Source of the DNA: Alphaproteobacteria bacterium UBA2723
GTDB taxonomy: Bacteria; Pseudomonadota; Alphaproteobacteria; RF32; CAG-239
DNA: 15,251 bases
Assembly (NCBI GenBank): GCA_002353835.1
Contig: DEKL01000023.1
Location: forward strand, 1-15,251
Direction of reading: 5' to 3'
Shown here: piece by piece, positions 1-6,646 of the stretch
How the letters are laid out: each line of letters begins with the position of its first letter
Numbering within the stretch: position 1 is the first letter of the stretch
Notes under the pieces: generated by a model
Databases searched by the model: none
What the model was told of the DNA's origin: nothing
What the model saw: only the letters and a program-made list of their open reading frames with translations
Program-made: the position numbers and the translations under genes

Positions 1-1
1 T

Positions 2-223
2 GCTTTAGAACTTATCTGTGAACGAGAAAATATCAAAAAGACCAGCCTTCTAAATCTTATCAACGATTATAAAGATAAAGACATGGGTTTAACCTGCTCG
101 GTAAGGCTGTTTTCCCTGATATATATGTACCACTGGCTGTTAGGCAAACAACAGCCGAACTACGGCGCATCTAAAATAAAACCGCAAAGTCCTATTTTTG
201 ATGCCATTAAAGGAATTATTTAA
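2..223 (+). CDS. C-terminal fragment of a protein, possibly asparagine-synthase-like
   Basis: An open frame enters from the left edge and gives 73 codons before TAA at 221-223; the start lies outside the window. The visible tail contains a segment around residues 33-47 (SVRLFSLIYMYHWLL) that resembles the 'R-L-W-x-L-L-x-L-E-L-W' segment near the C-terminus of glutamine-hydrolysing asparagine synthases, preceded by a helix-like NLINDYKD stretch. That resemblance is weak, so the function is tentative. The next gene begins 78 nt downstream on the same strand and could be co-transcribed, as I see no terminator in the gap. Confidence 0.55.
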   Translation, partial: ALELICERENIKKTSLLNLINDYKDKDMGLTCSVRLFSLIYMYHWLLGKQQPNYGASKIKPQSPIFDAIKGII

Positions 224-301
224 CTGCTCTTTTCTTAAAGATTGACAATTCATCCCCCAAAGCATAAATTATCACTATCCATTAAGAGAAAGGAGTATAT
301 T

Positions 302-1066
302 ATGCCGATAGAAAAGAAACCAATTCCCCCACATCACCCTCACGCACCACACCCGCTAAAGACAATTCCCGCAGCTGTCTTAGCTTTAGGTATTGCTTTA
401 GGCGGCTTTTTTCCGGGGTATTACTACTACAAAACACACATTAACAACAACTCTGTAACCGTTAAAGGCTTGGCAGAAAAAGATGTTGTTGCCGATTTAG
501 CTATTTGGAAATTAAAATTTGTTGTTACGGCAAATGAATTGCAGTCAGCTCAAAAACAAATTGCCGCACAAGCAACAGAAATCAATGCCTTTTTGCTAAA
601 ACAAGGGTTTAAGCAAGATGAAATAACCCTTGAGCGCATAGAAACAAACGACTTAATGGCAAATCCGTATCGCGGAAATGAAGCTAATACCTCACGTTTT
701 ATTTTAACGCAAAGCATTTCCGTTAAAACAAACAATGTTAACTTAGTAGAACAGTCTATTCCGCAAACAGATTCTCTTATTGCCAAAGGCATTGTTTTTG
801 ATAACAACGAAGGTTACAGTGTTTCTTATATCTTCACCAAGCTTAATGACATCAAACCGCAAATGCTGGCAGATGCCACCCAAAATGCAAAAAAAGCTGC
901 TGAAGAGTTTGCTAAAAACGCACATAGTAAGGTTGGCAAGATTCGCCGTGCAAATCAAGGAGTCTTCTCCATTTTACCGCGTGAGCAGACTGCTACCTCT
1001 TATGAGGCACAGCAGATTAACAAAACTGTTCGCGTTGTCTCAACGGTTGAATATTGGTTAGATTAG
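302..1066 (+). CDS. Membrane-anchored SIMPL-domain (DUF541) protein
   Basis: 254 aa. The first 20 residues are proline/histidine-rich (PPHHPHAPHP at 9-18). One hydrophobic segment follows at about 21-43, then a SIMPL (DUF541) domain from about 51 to the end, starting with SVTVKGLAEKDVVAD. The family (BP26/OMP28 relatives) is mostly periplasmic or surface-associated, with no agreed biochemical activity. The expected topology is a short cytoplasmic His-rich tail, one membrane anchor and a periplasmic domain. I chose ATG at 302 because AAAGGAG (289-295) sits 6 nt upstream; a TTG at 242 in the same frame has no such site and would add a non-family extension. The stop overlaps the stop of the convergent acetyltransferase gene by 4 nt, with no terminator between them. 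Confidence 0.88.
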   Translation: MPIEKKPIPPHHPHAPHPLKTIPAAVLALGIALGGFFPGYYYYKTHINNNSVTVKGLAEKDVVADLAIWKLKFVVTANELQSAQKQIAAQATEINAFLLKQGFKQDEITLERIETNDLMANPYRGNEANTSRFILTQSISVKTNNVNLVEQSIPQTDSLIAKGIVFDNNEGYSVSYIFTKLNDIKPQMLADATQNAKKAAEEFAKNAHSKVGKIRRANQGVFSILPREQTATSYEAQQINKTVRVVSTVEYWLD

Positions 1067-1593
1067 TCTAATATTTTGCTAATGTAATATTGGTTATGCC
1101 ACTCGCCGTTAATATATGCGGCATCCCGTGCTATGCCCTCAACTTCAAACCCGCATTTTAAGTATAGCGCCATTGCCGCAATATTTTTGGTGCGCACTTG
1201 TGCGCCAATACGGTGCATTTTTTGAGAGCGCGCCCAGTCTTCCATCTTTTTCATCAGATATTTACCTAAACCTTGACCGGTATAGGCTTTTAAAAGCATG
1301 ATTCCGAAATCGCAGCTTTTATTTAGCCACGGGTGTTCCGGACGTTCTACAACCACGGTACAAACACCGACAATTTGCTCATCTTTATCAGTAACAATTA
1401 ATCTGTAAATATTTTCATCATGAAGCTGCGCCTCAAAAGCCTCTTTACTGCGCCGTGGACGTCCGACATATTGATTCGTAAACACTGTTTCCTCGGCAAG
1501 TTTTTCATAAAAAACACAATATGCCTCGTAATCCTTCGCTTCTGCAAAACGAATTGTCACTTCCTGTCCGTTTTTTAAACGAAATTTCTCCAT
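1063..1593 (-). CDS. GNAT-family N-acetyltransferase
   Basis: 176 aa, a normal length for a single-domain GNAT. It opens with FRLKNGQEVTIRFAEAKD, the usual first strand and helix. The acetyl-CoA pyrophosphate loop is at about 104-112 (YTGQGLGKY). Motif B is at about 137-153 (NIAAMALYLKCGFEVEG), and the ending NGEWHNQYYISKIL is typical of the RimJ/L-like branch. The acceptor (protein N-terminus, amine or small molecule) cannot be told from the sequence. The start is supported by TAAGGAGAGGG, in which the TAA is the stop of the upstream SGNH gene, so the two genes are 10 nt apart and surely one operon. The 3' end overlaps the SIMPL gene tail-to-tail. Confidence 0.9.
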   Translation of the reverse strand: MEKFRLKNGQEVTIRFAEAKDYEAYCVFYEKLAEETVFTNQYVGRPRRSKEAFEAQLHDENIYRLIVTDKDEQIVGVCTVVVERPEHPWLNKSCDFGIMLLKAYTGQGLGKYLMKKMEDWARSQKMHRIGAQVRTKNIAAMALYLKCGFEVEGIARDAAYINGEWHNQYYISKILD

Positions 1594-1603
1594 AACCCTC
1601 TCC

Positions 1604-2218
1604 TTATTTAAGGAATTTATTTTGCTTCAGATACTCAAAAACTTCTTCTGCCATAATTTGATGCCCTGCGGCATTCGGATGCGTTGCATCTTCATACAGT
1701 GTATTTAAATCACGTTTAGCCCATTTCTCATACCGCTCAAAAAATGCAATTTTCCGTTCTTTGCAGATTTGTTTAATAATTTCGTTATAGCGCACAACAT
1801 CAGTATTATAGCGGGTTAGAGAGGTATCTTCCGTATATTTATCTTCCACCACCGGCGTTAAATCCAGCACAACAATTTTAGCACCGCTTTGTTGCAAAAC
1901 ATCAAGCAGTTTATTCCAATACATAACCCGCGCCCCTTCAGATAAATCTACCTGCAAATCAAAGTTTTTACGGCGACGTAAATCATTTAAGCCGACACTA
2001 ACTAAAATAAGTTCGCATTTTCTGGAATTAACTTCAAATATTGCCCGATTATACGCATCTGCCACATTATCTCCAAACTGAGACATATTATTAAACACGA
2101 ATCCACCGGGATATTTTTTAAGCATCATCTGCCCCAAACGAGCTACCCAACCGAGATTTTCCGCATCATAAAGCCCATGCGCAATACTATCACCGATAAC
2201 ACCGATTGTCTTAAACAT
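1604..2218 (-). CDS. SGNH/GDSL-family hydrolase (lipase/esterase-like)
   Basis: 204 aa. Block I is at 8-11 (I-G-D-S, nucleophile Ser11), block III is GLND in SVGLNDLRRR, and block V is DATHPNAAGH near the C-terminus (Asp177 and His180 complete the triad). No signal peptide is visible, so it is probably cytoplasmic. The family cleaves ester bonds in lipids, acyl-thioesters or acetylated carbohydrates, and the substrate is not predictable here. I chose the ATG at 2218 because GGGAGGG lies a few bases upstream; an in-frame ATG at 2245 would add nine residues ahead of the conserved first strand. It is the first gene of a two-gene operon with the GNAT acetyltransferase, so the pair may act on the same acylated compound, which is inference. 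Confidence 0.9.
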   Translation of the reverse strand: MFKTIGVIGDSIAHGLYDAENLGWVARLGQMMLKKYPGGFVFNNMSQFGDNVADAYNRAIFEVNSRKCELILVSVGLNDLRRRKNFDLQVDLSEGARVMYWNKLLDVLQQSGAKIVVLDLTPVVEDKYTEDTSLTRYNTDVVRYNEIIKQICKERKIAFFERYEKWAKRDLNTLYEDATHPNAAGHQIMAEEVFEYLKQNKFLK

Positions 2219-2318
2219 ACACCCTCCCGAAATATCATCACACACATGTTAACCGCTTTATACAATTTGTAAACAGAAATCATATTTCAAATCGGAGATT
2301 CAACCCCTTATCCTCAAA

Positions 2319-2359
2319 CCATTAAAAAAGGACACCTTTATGGTGCCCTTTTTTAATGG
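2319..2359 (-). terminator. Rho-independent terminator of tRNA-Pro
   Basis: A long hairpin has arms at 2319-2336 and 2342-2359 with a 5-nt loop. Read on the minus strand the single non-Watson-Crick position becomes a G-U pair, which fits termination of the minus-strand tRNA gene. The distal arm carries a run of six T. The proximal arm begins with the encoded CCA end of the tRNA, so tRNA tail and terminator share bases 2357-2359. Confidence 0.8.
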
Positions 2360-2433
2360 TCGGGACGAGTGGATTCGAACCACCGACTTCTTGCACCCCA
2401 TGCAAGCGCTCTACCAGGCTGAACTACGTCCCG
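2357..2433 (-). tRNA. tRNA-Pro, anticodon GGG
   Basis: 77 nt including an encoded CCA. Read on the minus strand, the acceptor stem is CGGGACG/CGTCCCG. The D arm is of the GTTCAGCCTGGTAGAGC type. The anticodon stem is CTTGC/GCAAG around the loop ATGGGGT, giving anticodon GGG for the proline codons CCC/CCU. The T arm contains GGTTCGAATCC. The loop matches that of bacterial tRNA-Pro(GGG) such as E. coli proL. It is a single-gene unit with its own promoter and terminator. Confidence 0.96.
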
Positions 2434-2447
2434 AAAACACTTCTTCT

Positions 2448-2477
2448 ATATAACCGCACGCTCTAAAAAGCAAGCAA
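2448..2477 (-). promoter_or_regulatory. Candidate sigma70-type promoter of tRNA-Pro
   Basis: On the minus strand TTGCTT (2472-2477) and TTATAT (2448-2453) are 18 nt apart, and the second lies about 14 nt before the mature tRNA 5' end at 2433. The match to consensus is moderate, and the call rests on position. Confidence 0.4.
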
Positions 2478-2484
2478 AAAATAC

Positions 2485-2513
2485 TTGAATTTAATGAAAC
2501 ATATACTTACAAT
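2485..2513 (+). promoter_or_regulatory. Candidate sigma70-type promoter for the 2546 gene
   Basis: TTGAAT (2485-2490) and TACAAT (2508-2513) are separated by exactly 17 nt. Transcription would start near 2520, leaving a leader of about 25 nt before ATG 2546. That leader is pyrimidine/A-rich and has no evident Shine-Dalgarno sequence. Confidence 0.55.
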
Positions 2514-2545
2514 GCTCGTACAAATCAATTTTTATCTCTACAAAT

Positions 2546-2998
2546 ATGGAACAAAACAAATTATTAGCTCAAGCGCGCGAGGCTTTTATTGAGACTTTTG
2601 CGCACACACCGGAAGAAAAGGGGTATATGTTTGCTAACGTCTATAACAATGACGTTATTTTCACAACCTCTAAGGACGTGTTTGATGCCTTCGTCAACAC
2701 GCAAGCGCTCATCAGAAAAGTAATTTCTCAACTATTGGGATTAGCCTTTTTGATGGTTTTCTTTATGGCTGTTATGATTTATGGTGGTGGTACCCATAAT
2801 AAGATTTTGGCATACATTTCTGTTGCTGCTATCATCATTATCTGCATCATTGCCATAATAACAAACTATTCTCGTTTTCGCCAAGGAAACAAATGGGAGG
2901 CTATATACACGAAAAAAGGAAACACCCTCATCTTTGACGGAAATATTTTTTGTGAACCTAACCTCAATCCCGTTTATCCGGAAACAGCATTTTTCTAA
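2546..2998 (+). CDS. Two-TM membrane protein of unknown function
   Basis: 150 aa, family not recognised. The N-terminal 55 residues are soluble and mixed in charge. Two hydrophobic segments follow at about residues 62-80 and 87-108, the second very isoleucine-rich. A short C-terminal region of about 40 residues contains NKWEAIYTKKGNTLIFDGN, which looks like a small beta hairpin. Both soluble ends should be on the same side of the membrane, probably cytoplasmic given the Arg/Lys after TM2. A decent promoter and a good terminator (3003-3036) frame it as a one-gene transcript. The start ATG has no clear Shine-Dalgarno site; no better in-frame start exists nearby. Composition is like its neighbours. 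Confidence 0.75.
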   Translation: MEQNKLLAQAREAFIETFAHTPEEKGYMFANVYNNDVIFTTSKDVFDAFVNTQALIRKVISQLLGLAFLMVFFMAVMIYGGGTHNKILAYISVAAIIIICIIAIITNYSRFRQGNKWEAIYTKKGNTLIFDGNIFCEPNLNPVYPETAFF

Positions 2999-3002
2999 AC
3001 TT

Positions 3003-3036
3003 AAACCTCGGAATCTAAGACTCCGAGGTTTTATTT
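3003..3036 (+). terminator. Rho-independent terminator of the 2546 gene
   Basis: A perfect 10-bp stem (3003-3012 with 3022-3031, core CCTCGGA/TCCGAGG), a 9-nt loop and a T-rich tail (TTTTATTTAT) start five bases after the stop codon. Confidence 0.85.
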
Positions 3037-3038
3037 AT

Positions 3039-3061
3039 AAAAAAAGGCCGCCAATGCGACC
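3039..3061 (-). terminator. Rho-independent terminator of rpmB
   Basis: On the minus strand GGTCGC and GCGGCC form a 6-bp stem with one G-U pair around a 4-nt loop, followed by seven T (3045-3039). It lies 25 nt past the rpmB stop and directly abuts the opposing terminator at 3003-3036. Confidence 0.75.
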
Positions 3062-3085
3062 TCTAATCTTTGCTTTCTGCAAAAA

Positions 3086-3370
3086 TTATGCAGAAACTTT
3101 ACTAGCAACAACTTTTTTAATTTTCTTTGCTTCTTCTGTTAACTTGCTATCAGGTGTAGCCATCAAATAAGCATCCAAACCACCCTTATGCTCAATAGAA
3201 CGAAGAGTCTTTGTGCAGATTCTTAATTTATAAACTTTACCCAAAACTTCACTCAAAAGTGAAACAACTTGCAAATTAGGCAAAAAGCGACGACGAGTTC
3301 TGTTATTAGCGTGGCTGACATTATTGCCGCTCATAACACCCGTACCGGAAATTTCACATTTCTTAGCCAT
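3086..3370 (-). CDS. rpmB: 50S ribosomal protein L28
   Basis: 94 aa, the usual length of the longer proteobacterial L28. The N-terminus is diagnostic: C-E-I-S-G-T-G-V-M-S-G-N-N-V-S-H-A-N-N-R-T, then RRRFLPNLQ. L28 is a structural protein of the large subunit near the E site and contacts 23S rRNA through its basic N-terminal half. The start at 3370 has AAAGGA upstream, and a well-formed promoter lies at 3405-3433. It is monocistronic here; the next minus-strand gene downstream is beyond a terminator, and rpmG, its frequent partner in other bacteria, is not adjacent. Confidence 0.97.
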   Translation of the reverse strand: MAKKCEISGTGVMSGNNVSHANNRTRRRFLPNLQVVSLLSEVLGKVYKLRICTKTLRSIEHKGGLDAYLMATPDSKLTEEAKKIKKVVASKVSA

Positions 3371-3404
3371 TTTTTTATCCTTTACTCAAAAAAACTTTTG
3401 CTCA

Positions 3405-3433
3405 TACATACAAACTTAATCCCAATAAGTCAA
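3405..3433 (-). promoter_or_regulatory. Sigma70-type promoter of rpmB
   Basis: On the minus strand TTGACT (3433-3428) and TATGTA (3410-3405) are separated by 17 nt, with a TG just before the -10 region. Predicted transcription starts about 30 nt before the rpmB ATG. Confidence 0.65.
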
Positions 3434-3513
3434 GCAAAATCTTATCAAAAACGATAAAAAAAACTGGATTTTTAGCAAAAGATGATATATAAGCCTATTC
3501 TACAAATAAAAAC

Positions 3514-3590
3514 GTACCCGTAGCTCAATTGGATAGAGTGTTGGCCTCCGACGCCAAAGGTTGCGAGTTCGAACCTCGCCGGGTGCACCA
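3514..3590 (+). tRNA. tRNA-Arg, anticodon CCG
   Basis: 77 nt including an encoded CCA. The acceptor stem is GTACCCG/CGGGTGC with one G-U pair. The D arm is TAGCTCAATTGGATAGAG. The anticodon stem TTGGC/GCCAA encloses loop CTCCGAC, giving anticodon CCG for the arginine codon CGG. The T arm GCGAG TTCGAAC CTCGC is perfect. A TTAGCA...TATTCT pair just upstream could be its promoter, but that match is weak. Confidence 0.96.
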
Positions 3591-3596
3591 AAAATA

Positions 3597-3630
3597 AAAC
3601 CGCCTGCACAAAGCAGACGGTTTCATTTTT
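3597..3630. terminator. Bidirectional terminator between tRNA-Arg and the histidine phosphatase
   Basis: The stem is AAACCG-x-CTGC (3597-3607) against GCAG-x-CGGTTT (3613-3623). On the plus strand there is one C/A mismatch and the tail is TTTCATTTTT. On the minus strand the mismatch becomes G-U and the tail is TTTTATTTT. It therefore suits both converging transcripts. The T tail on the plus side overlaps the last codons of the phosphatase gene. Confidence 0.75.
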
Positions 3631-4258
3631 AAACATCAAATACTTGCTTTAGGTCTCTGACTATCGGAGCAATCATCTCACCACCGCAGGTCAAATGCAA
3701 AATACTGCAATTTTCATACGAAACATCAGTTAACCTTAAACCACACTGCAGAGCATTGATAACACCTGCATGACAGACTATTCCGAAACGGTTTTGATTT
3801 CCATGTGCATAAAGTGAAGTCTCAACAATATACTCCAAGCACTTAATTACTCGTTCAAACACTTCATGTTTGCTCTCACCGTTAGGAAAATGCATATCCC
3901 AGCTTCGCATAGTCGGAAACAAGATTCGGTTAACCAACTCTTCGCCGTATCTTGCTTTTGTTTCCTCAAAAGTAAGCCCCTCGGCATCACCGAAACAACA
4001 TTCACGCAAATCTTGGCAAACGCCGACAGGATATCTAAACCCCGTACCTTGCACAATGATATTGGCGGTTTGCACACTTCTGAGCAATGGCGAACAATAA
4101 AGATTTGTCAGCCTTAATTTTTTAACCTTAAAAGCAAGTTCTTTCGCTTGTTCTTTACCTGTTGCATTCAAGAGATTATCCGAGCTGCAACCTTGCCACA
4201 CCCCACGCAAATTTGCGTCCGTTTGTCCGTGGCGAAAAAAGTAAAAATCTTTTCTCAT
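3629..4258 (-). CDS. Histidine phosphatase family (phosphoglycerate-mutase-like) protein
   Basis: 209 aa, a usual length for the dPGM-type branch. The catalytic core is FFRHGQTDAN with phospho-acceptor His10 and Arg9. Arg60 is in the CSPLLRSVQTA motif, Glu86 in DLRECCFGDAEG is the likely proton donor, and the second catalytic His163 is in IVCHAGVI. All four expected residues are present, so it should be an active phosphatase or mutase. Substrates in this family range from sugar phosphates to alpha-ribazole phosphate, and no neighbour gives a hint. Several cysteines are unusual but not diagnostic. No strong Shine-Dalgarno site precedes ATG 4258. It is a single-gene unit that ends in a bidirectional terminator. 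Confidence 0.9.
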   Translation of the reverse strand: MRKDFYFFRHGQTDANLRGVWQGCSSDNLLNATGKEQAKELAFKVKKLRLTNLYCSPLLRSVQTANIIVQGTGFRYPVGVCQDLRECCFGDAEGLTFEETKARYGEELVNRILFPTMRSWDMHFPNGESKHEVFERVIKCLEYIVETSLYAHGNQNRFGIVCHAGVINALQCGLRLTDVSYENCSILHLTCGGEMIAPIVRDLKQVFDV

Positions 4259-4329
4259 AATAAACAGATGTATATATTTGTAATAGTTTTAGTGTCCTGT
4301 AAAATAACGTAGTTTTTTATTTTTGCAAC

Positions 4330-4356
4330 AAAAAAACCGCCCTTAAAGAGCGGCTT
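4330..4356 (-). terminator. Rho-independent terminator of the cmk-SBP-flavodiiron operon
   Basis: On the minus strand a 9-bp stem with two G-U pairs (AAGCCGCTC against GGGCGGTTT) closes a 5-nt loop and continues into a T run. It starts 16 nt past the flavodiiron stop codon. Confidence 0.8.
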
Positions 4357-4372
4357 TAAGATTTATCTTAAT

Positions 4373-5539
4373 TTAAGCCAGCAACTCGTCTGCCAGTTTT
4401 TCAAGCTGCACAATATCAGGTTCTTTCATGGCGGACTTTATGCTAACCGTTGTTTCCGCAAAACTGAGATTTTTAAACCCTTCCATTGCCGTTTTCATCT
4501 TTTTTGCGGCAATCGGCGCCCAAGAGCCGTTTTCAATAAACGCCACCTTGCGATTTTGGTATGTTTTAGAACGTAAATGCGCAATAAATGTTTCCATCGC
4601 CGGGAACATTTCGCCATCATAAGTTACGGAAGCCAAAACCAATCTATCATACCGGAAAGCATCTTCCACCGCTTCTGCCATATCATCACGCGTTAAATCG
4701 GTAATAGCAACTTTCGGCGCACCCTTCTTTTCAAGAATTTCTTTTAATTTTTCGGCCGCAGCTTTGGTGTGCCCATAAATAGAGGCATATGCAATAAATA
4801 TTCCTTTATCTTCCGGCTCATACTTGCTCCATATATCATATTTGCCGATATAATAGCCCAAATTTTCGGTTAACATCGGACCATGCAACGGGAAAATCTT
4901 TTGAATATCAAGCGTTGCCGCCTTTTTCAAAACCGTCTGTACCGGTGCGCCGTATTTACCGACAATGTTAAAATAATAGCGCCGTGCCTCACAAGCCCAG
5001 TCCTCATCTGTATCTAATGTGCCGAATTTACCAAAAGCATCAGCAGAAAATAGCACTTTTTCCTTTGTTTCATAAGCCATCATCACTTCCGGCCAGTGTA
5101 CCATCGGCGCCATAATAAACTTTAAGGTATGGCGACCTAAAGAAAGTTCATCACCTTCGTTGACAACGACTTTTCTGCCTTCTAAATCCAAATGTTCAAA
5201 AAATTGCGGAATCATATTAAATATTTTGGCATTAGCGACAACTTTGGCATTTTTATATTTGTTCAAGAATTTCTCTATATTAGCGGCATGGTCAGGTTCA
5301 AGATGTAACACCACCAAATAATCAACATCTCTGCCGTCAAGCGCCTGTTCCAAATTAGCAAACCAAGTTTCCGTTGCCCGCTTATCAACCGTATCCATAA
5401 CCGCAGTCTTATCATCTCTAATAAGATATGAGTTATAAGAAATACCATTCGGAACAATGTATTGTCCCTCAAACAAATCTAAAGTTTTATCATCTGCACC
5501 GATGTAGTAAATATTGTCCGTTAATTGCTTATTTTCCAT
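4373..5539 (-). CDS. A-type flavodiiron protein (O2/NO reductase, FprA-like)
   Basis: 388 aa, the standard length for a class A flavodiiron protein. The N-terminal metallo-beta-lactamase-like domain (about 1-245) has every diiron ligand: His79, Glu81, Asp83 (H-L-E-P-D-H), His148 in APMVHWPE, Asp167 in FSADAFG and His219 in PLHGPM. The C-terminal flavodoxin domain (about 247-388) has the FMN phosphate loop IAYASIYGHT and the GSWAP loop. There is no extra rubredoxin or flavin reductase domain, so an external electron donor is needed. The family reduces O2 to water or NO to N2O in the cytoplasm of anaerobes and microaerophiles. AAGGAG precedes ATG 5539, only 10 nt after the upstream lipoprotein gene, so it is the last gene of the cmk operon. 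Confidence 0.95.
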   Translation of the reverse strand: MENKQLTDNIYYIGADDKTLDLFEGQYIVPNGISYNSYLIRDDKTAVMDTVDKRATETWFANLEQALDGRDVDYLVVLHLEPDHAANIEKFLNKYKNAKVVANAKIFNMIPQFFEHLDLEGRKVVVNEGDELSLGRHTLKFIMAPMVHWPEVMMAYETKEKVLFSADAFGKFGTLDTDEDWACEARRYYFNIVGKYGAPVQTVLKKAATLDIQKIFPLHGPMLTENLGYYIGKYDIWSKYEPEDKGIFIAYASIYGHTKAAAEKLKEILEKKGAPKVAITDLTRDDMAEAVEDAFRYDRLVLASVTYDGEMFPAMETFIAHLRSKTYQNRKVAFIENGSWAPIAAKKMKTAMEGFKNLSFAETTVSIKSAMKEPDIVQLEKLADELLA

Positions 5540-5549
5540 TTTTTACTCC

Positions 5550-6626
5550 TTATTTTTCAACCGTTACCGGTTTACCATTAATAATCCGCTTCACAATAGC
5601 TTTAGAATTAAATATTCCATTTTCATCTTGCCATAAATCGCCAACAACACCTCTATAGGTTTTTATCTTGGATAGTTCTTCAACAGCTTTATCTTTACTC
5701 TCAGCATTTTCAAATGCTTGTACCAATAACATAATAGCATCATACATATTACCGACACCATAAAGATTATCTGACTTATTATAAGTTACAAAGCGCTCAT
5801 AATTATCTTTGTCGATTTCTGCTGCATCAATAAACCATTGCCCTTCCAAAATGTTTTTATCCTCAAGAATATTGAATGTTTCCATAGCAGTAACTTGAAC
5901 ATTATTCTGCATTTCCTTTAATCTTTTTAAAATAATATCAAGAGTTGGAGAATATTCCATAATAATGTAAAGCTCAGGATTTTCTTCTTTTGCCATATTC
6001 AATATTAAACTTACGTCTTTTTCACCCGGATTCGTGCGAAATTCCTTAAATTTAACATTATTTTCAGCAAATTTCCGTTTAATCGTATCTGCCATAGTTA
6101 TCGTTGCTTGGTCAACAGACGTAAAAATAACGACATTGTTGATTTTATCTTCAATAATTTTTTCAACAAGTTTTTCAACCTCTACTTTAGGCTGTGTTCC
6201 ATGGATAAAATTATATTTTCCTTCAGCCACTTTAGCATCAGAAGAACAAATTGAAATATGAACGATTTTATTTTTTTCTGCAGTTGAATTTGTAACCAAC
6301 CCAATTTTTGATGTAAAATCAATAATCGCATCAACCCTATCTAAGGATATAAACTTTTGATTAATTGCCGCAGTTTTTCTGGTTTCAAAAGCATTATCTT
6401 CAATAATAAATTGGTAATTATAACGTAATTTTTTTTCATCAATATCTTGTTTAGCAAGACTTGCCACCCCTTTCATGGCTTGCCCTATATTTCCCATATC
6501 TCCCGTTAAAGGTAAATTAAAACCGATTTTAATGACAGGTTTAGTATCTGCTTGTGCCGCTTCTTTTTTCCCATCACAAGCGGCAAGTACTAACACCATA
6601 CATAAACCCAACAGCCATTTTTTCAT
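5550..6626 (-). CDS. LivJ-type ABC transporter substrate-binding lipoprotein
   Basis: 358 aa. The signal sequence has a lipobox LVLAAC with Cys17 as the lipidation site and Asp18 after it. The mature part starts with VIKIGFNLPLTGDMGNIGQAMKG, the usual beginning of the branched-chain amino-acid/amide-binding (Peripla_BP_6) fold. It continues with EDNAFETRKTA, and a late MYDAIMLLVQAFENA helix is as in LivJ. It should bind a small solute in the periplasm. No permease or ATPase gene is next to it: cmk ends 20 nt upstream and the flavodiiron gene starts 10 nt downstream. A transporter must be elsewhere, or the protein senses rather than imports. The ligand cannot be read from the sequence. AGGAG is 8 nt before ATG 6626. 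Confidence 0.9.
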   Translation of the reverse strand: MKKWLLGLCMVLVLAACDGKKEAAQADTKPVIKIGFNLPLTGDMGNIGQAMKGVASLAKQDIDEKKLRYNYQFIIEDNAFETRKTAAINQKFISLDRVDAIIDFTSKIGLVTNSTAEKNKIVHISICSSDAKVAEGKYNFIHGTQPKVEVEKLVEKIIEDKINNVVIFTSVDQATITMADTIKRKFAENNVKFKEFRTNPGEKDVSLILNMAKEENPELYIIMEYSPTLDIILKRLKEMQNNVQVTAMETFNILEDKNILEGQWFIDAAEIDKDNYERFVTYNKSDNLYGVGNMYDAIMLLVQAFENAESKDKAVEELSKIKTYRGVVGDLWQDENGIFNSKAIVKRIINGKPVTVEK

Positions 6627-6646
6627 GCTCGCACTCCTAGGTTTTT

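Noticed and set aside
242..301. TTG start giving the SIMPL protein 20 extra residues
   Set aside because: There is no ribosome site before it, while ATG 302 has AAAGGAG at good distance.
2219..2245. Upstream ATG of the SGNH hydrolase
   Set aside because: It adds nine residues ahead of the conserved first strand, and the GGGAGGG site fits ATG 2218.
3074..3096. TTTCTGC/GCAGAAA hairpin around the rpmB stop codon
   Set aside because: There is no T run after it on the minus strand; the GGTCGC/GCGGCC hairpin with seven T is the better terminator.
2934..3170. Plus-strand reading frame of 78 codons
   Set aside because: It overlaps the end of the 2546 gene, runs through two terminators and lies antisense to rpmB; it has no ribosome site.
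3847..4117. Several open frames of 76-83 codons on both strands
   Set aside because: They are shadows of the histidine phosphatase gene, without ribosome sites or protein-like composition.
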